Assembly: GCA_963728295.1 (NCBI GenBank)
Contig: CAVSKB010000024.1
Coordinates: 62,001-126,000 of the forward strand
Reading direction: 5' to 3'
DNA length: 64,000 bases
Source: DATJKD01 sp963728295
GTDB lineage: Bacteria; Pseudomonadota; Gammaproteobacteria; Steroidobacterales; Steroidobacteraceae
Each line of letters opens with the position of its first letter. Position 1 is the stretch's first letter. Below, one piece after another: positions 62,998 to 64,000 of the stretch. The position numbers and the translations under genes were made by a program. The notes under the pieces are model-generated. The model was not told the DNA's origin, ran no database searches, and saw only the letters and a list, made by a program, of their open reading frames with translations.

Positions 62998-64000
<1,003 letters not shown>

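Overview
The window is GC-rich, densely packed bacterial chromosome. Gene content and order point to a gammaproteobacterium, probably near the Xanthomonadales/Nevskiales/Steroidobacter group. The strongest clue is uvrC-pgsA-tRNA-Gly(GCC)-tRNA-Cys(GCA) with tRNA-Leu(UAA) on the same strand, the gene order known from E. coli. Others are a class II DAHP synthase, purB with nudJ-mnmA, and a tonB-exbB-exbD-exbD operon. The exact taxon is inference. I saw no prophage, insertion sequence, CRISPR array or rRNA.

Layout. 0-3.5 kb: start of an acyl-CoA dehydrogenase, a divergent GntR regulator with an operator-like palindrome between them, then an exported protein, an ECF sigma factor and a membrane protein. 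3.5-3.9 kb: a tRNA-Leu(UAA) gene interrupted by a 269-nt group I intron. 4-13.6 kb: an accessory stretch with a stress protein, a TonB-like protein, a YihY protein, the end-joining genes ligD-ku plus a MerR/TPR gene, a GST, a CHRD protein and small orphans. 13.8-16.6 kb: tRNA-Cys, tRNA-Gly, pgsA, uvrC. 16.6-29.9 kb: a TolB-like/TPR protein, the glyoxylate shunt (aceB-aceA) with a uracil-DNA glycosylase, rluE, DAHP synthase, a lysine-degradation gene pair, a metallo-hydrolase and nfeD-slipin. 29.9-40.3 kb: hrpA-mazG-nudL-fumC, and facing away purB, a GNAT remnant, a conserved protein, nudJ and mnmA. 40.3-44.7 kb: a small surface-polysaccharide cluster. 45-57 kb: acnA, a von Willebrand-type exported protein, a DMT exporter, a FabH-like synthase, two convergent paralogous TPR proteins, and tonB-exbB-exbD-exbD. 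57-64 kb: branched-chain amino-acid synthesis (ilvD; ilvC-leuA behind a leucine/valine attenuator) with an MFS transporter and an M17 aminopeptidase.

Metabolically, aconitase, fumarase, isocitrate lyase and malate synthase make a TCA/glyoxylate core. The lysine pair and the acyl-CoA dehydrogenase suggest amino- and fatty-acid catabolism feeding acetyl-CoA. ilvC-leuA would be attenuated when charged leucine/valine tRNA is plentiful. LigD and Ku supply non-homologous end joining.

Quality caution: many housekeeping genes are broken by 1-2 nt indels (pgsA, the TolB/TPR gene, aceA, aceB, hrpA, a glycosyltransferase, DMT, a TPR gene, ilvD, MFS, the aminopeptidase), and ilvC and leuA carry at least five each. 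Essential genes are hit and errors grow dense toward the right end, so most are probably sequencing or assembly errors. I annotate those genes as full spans and give the approximate break points.
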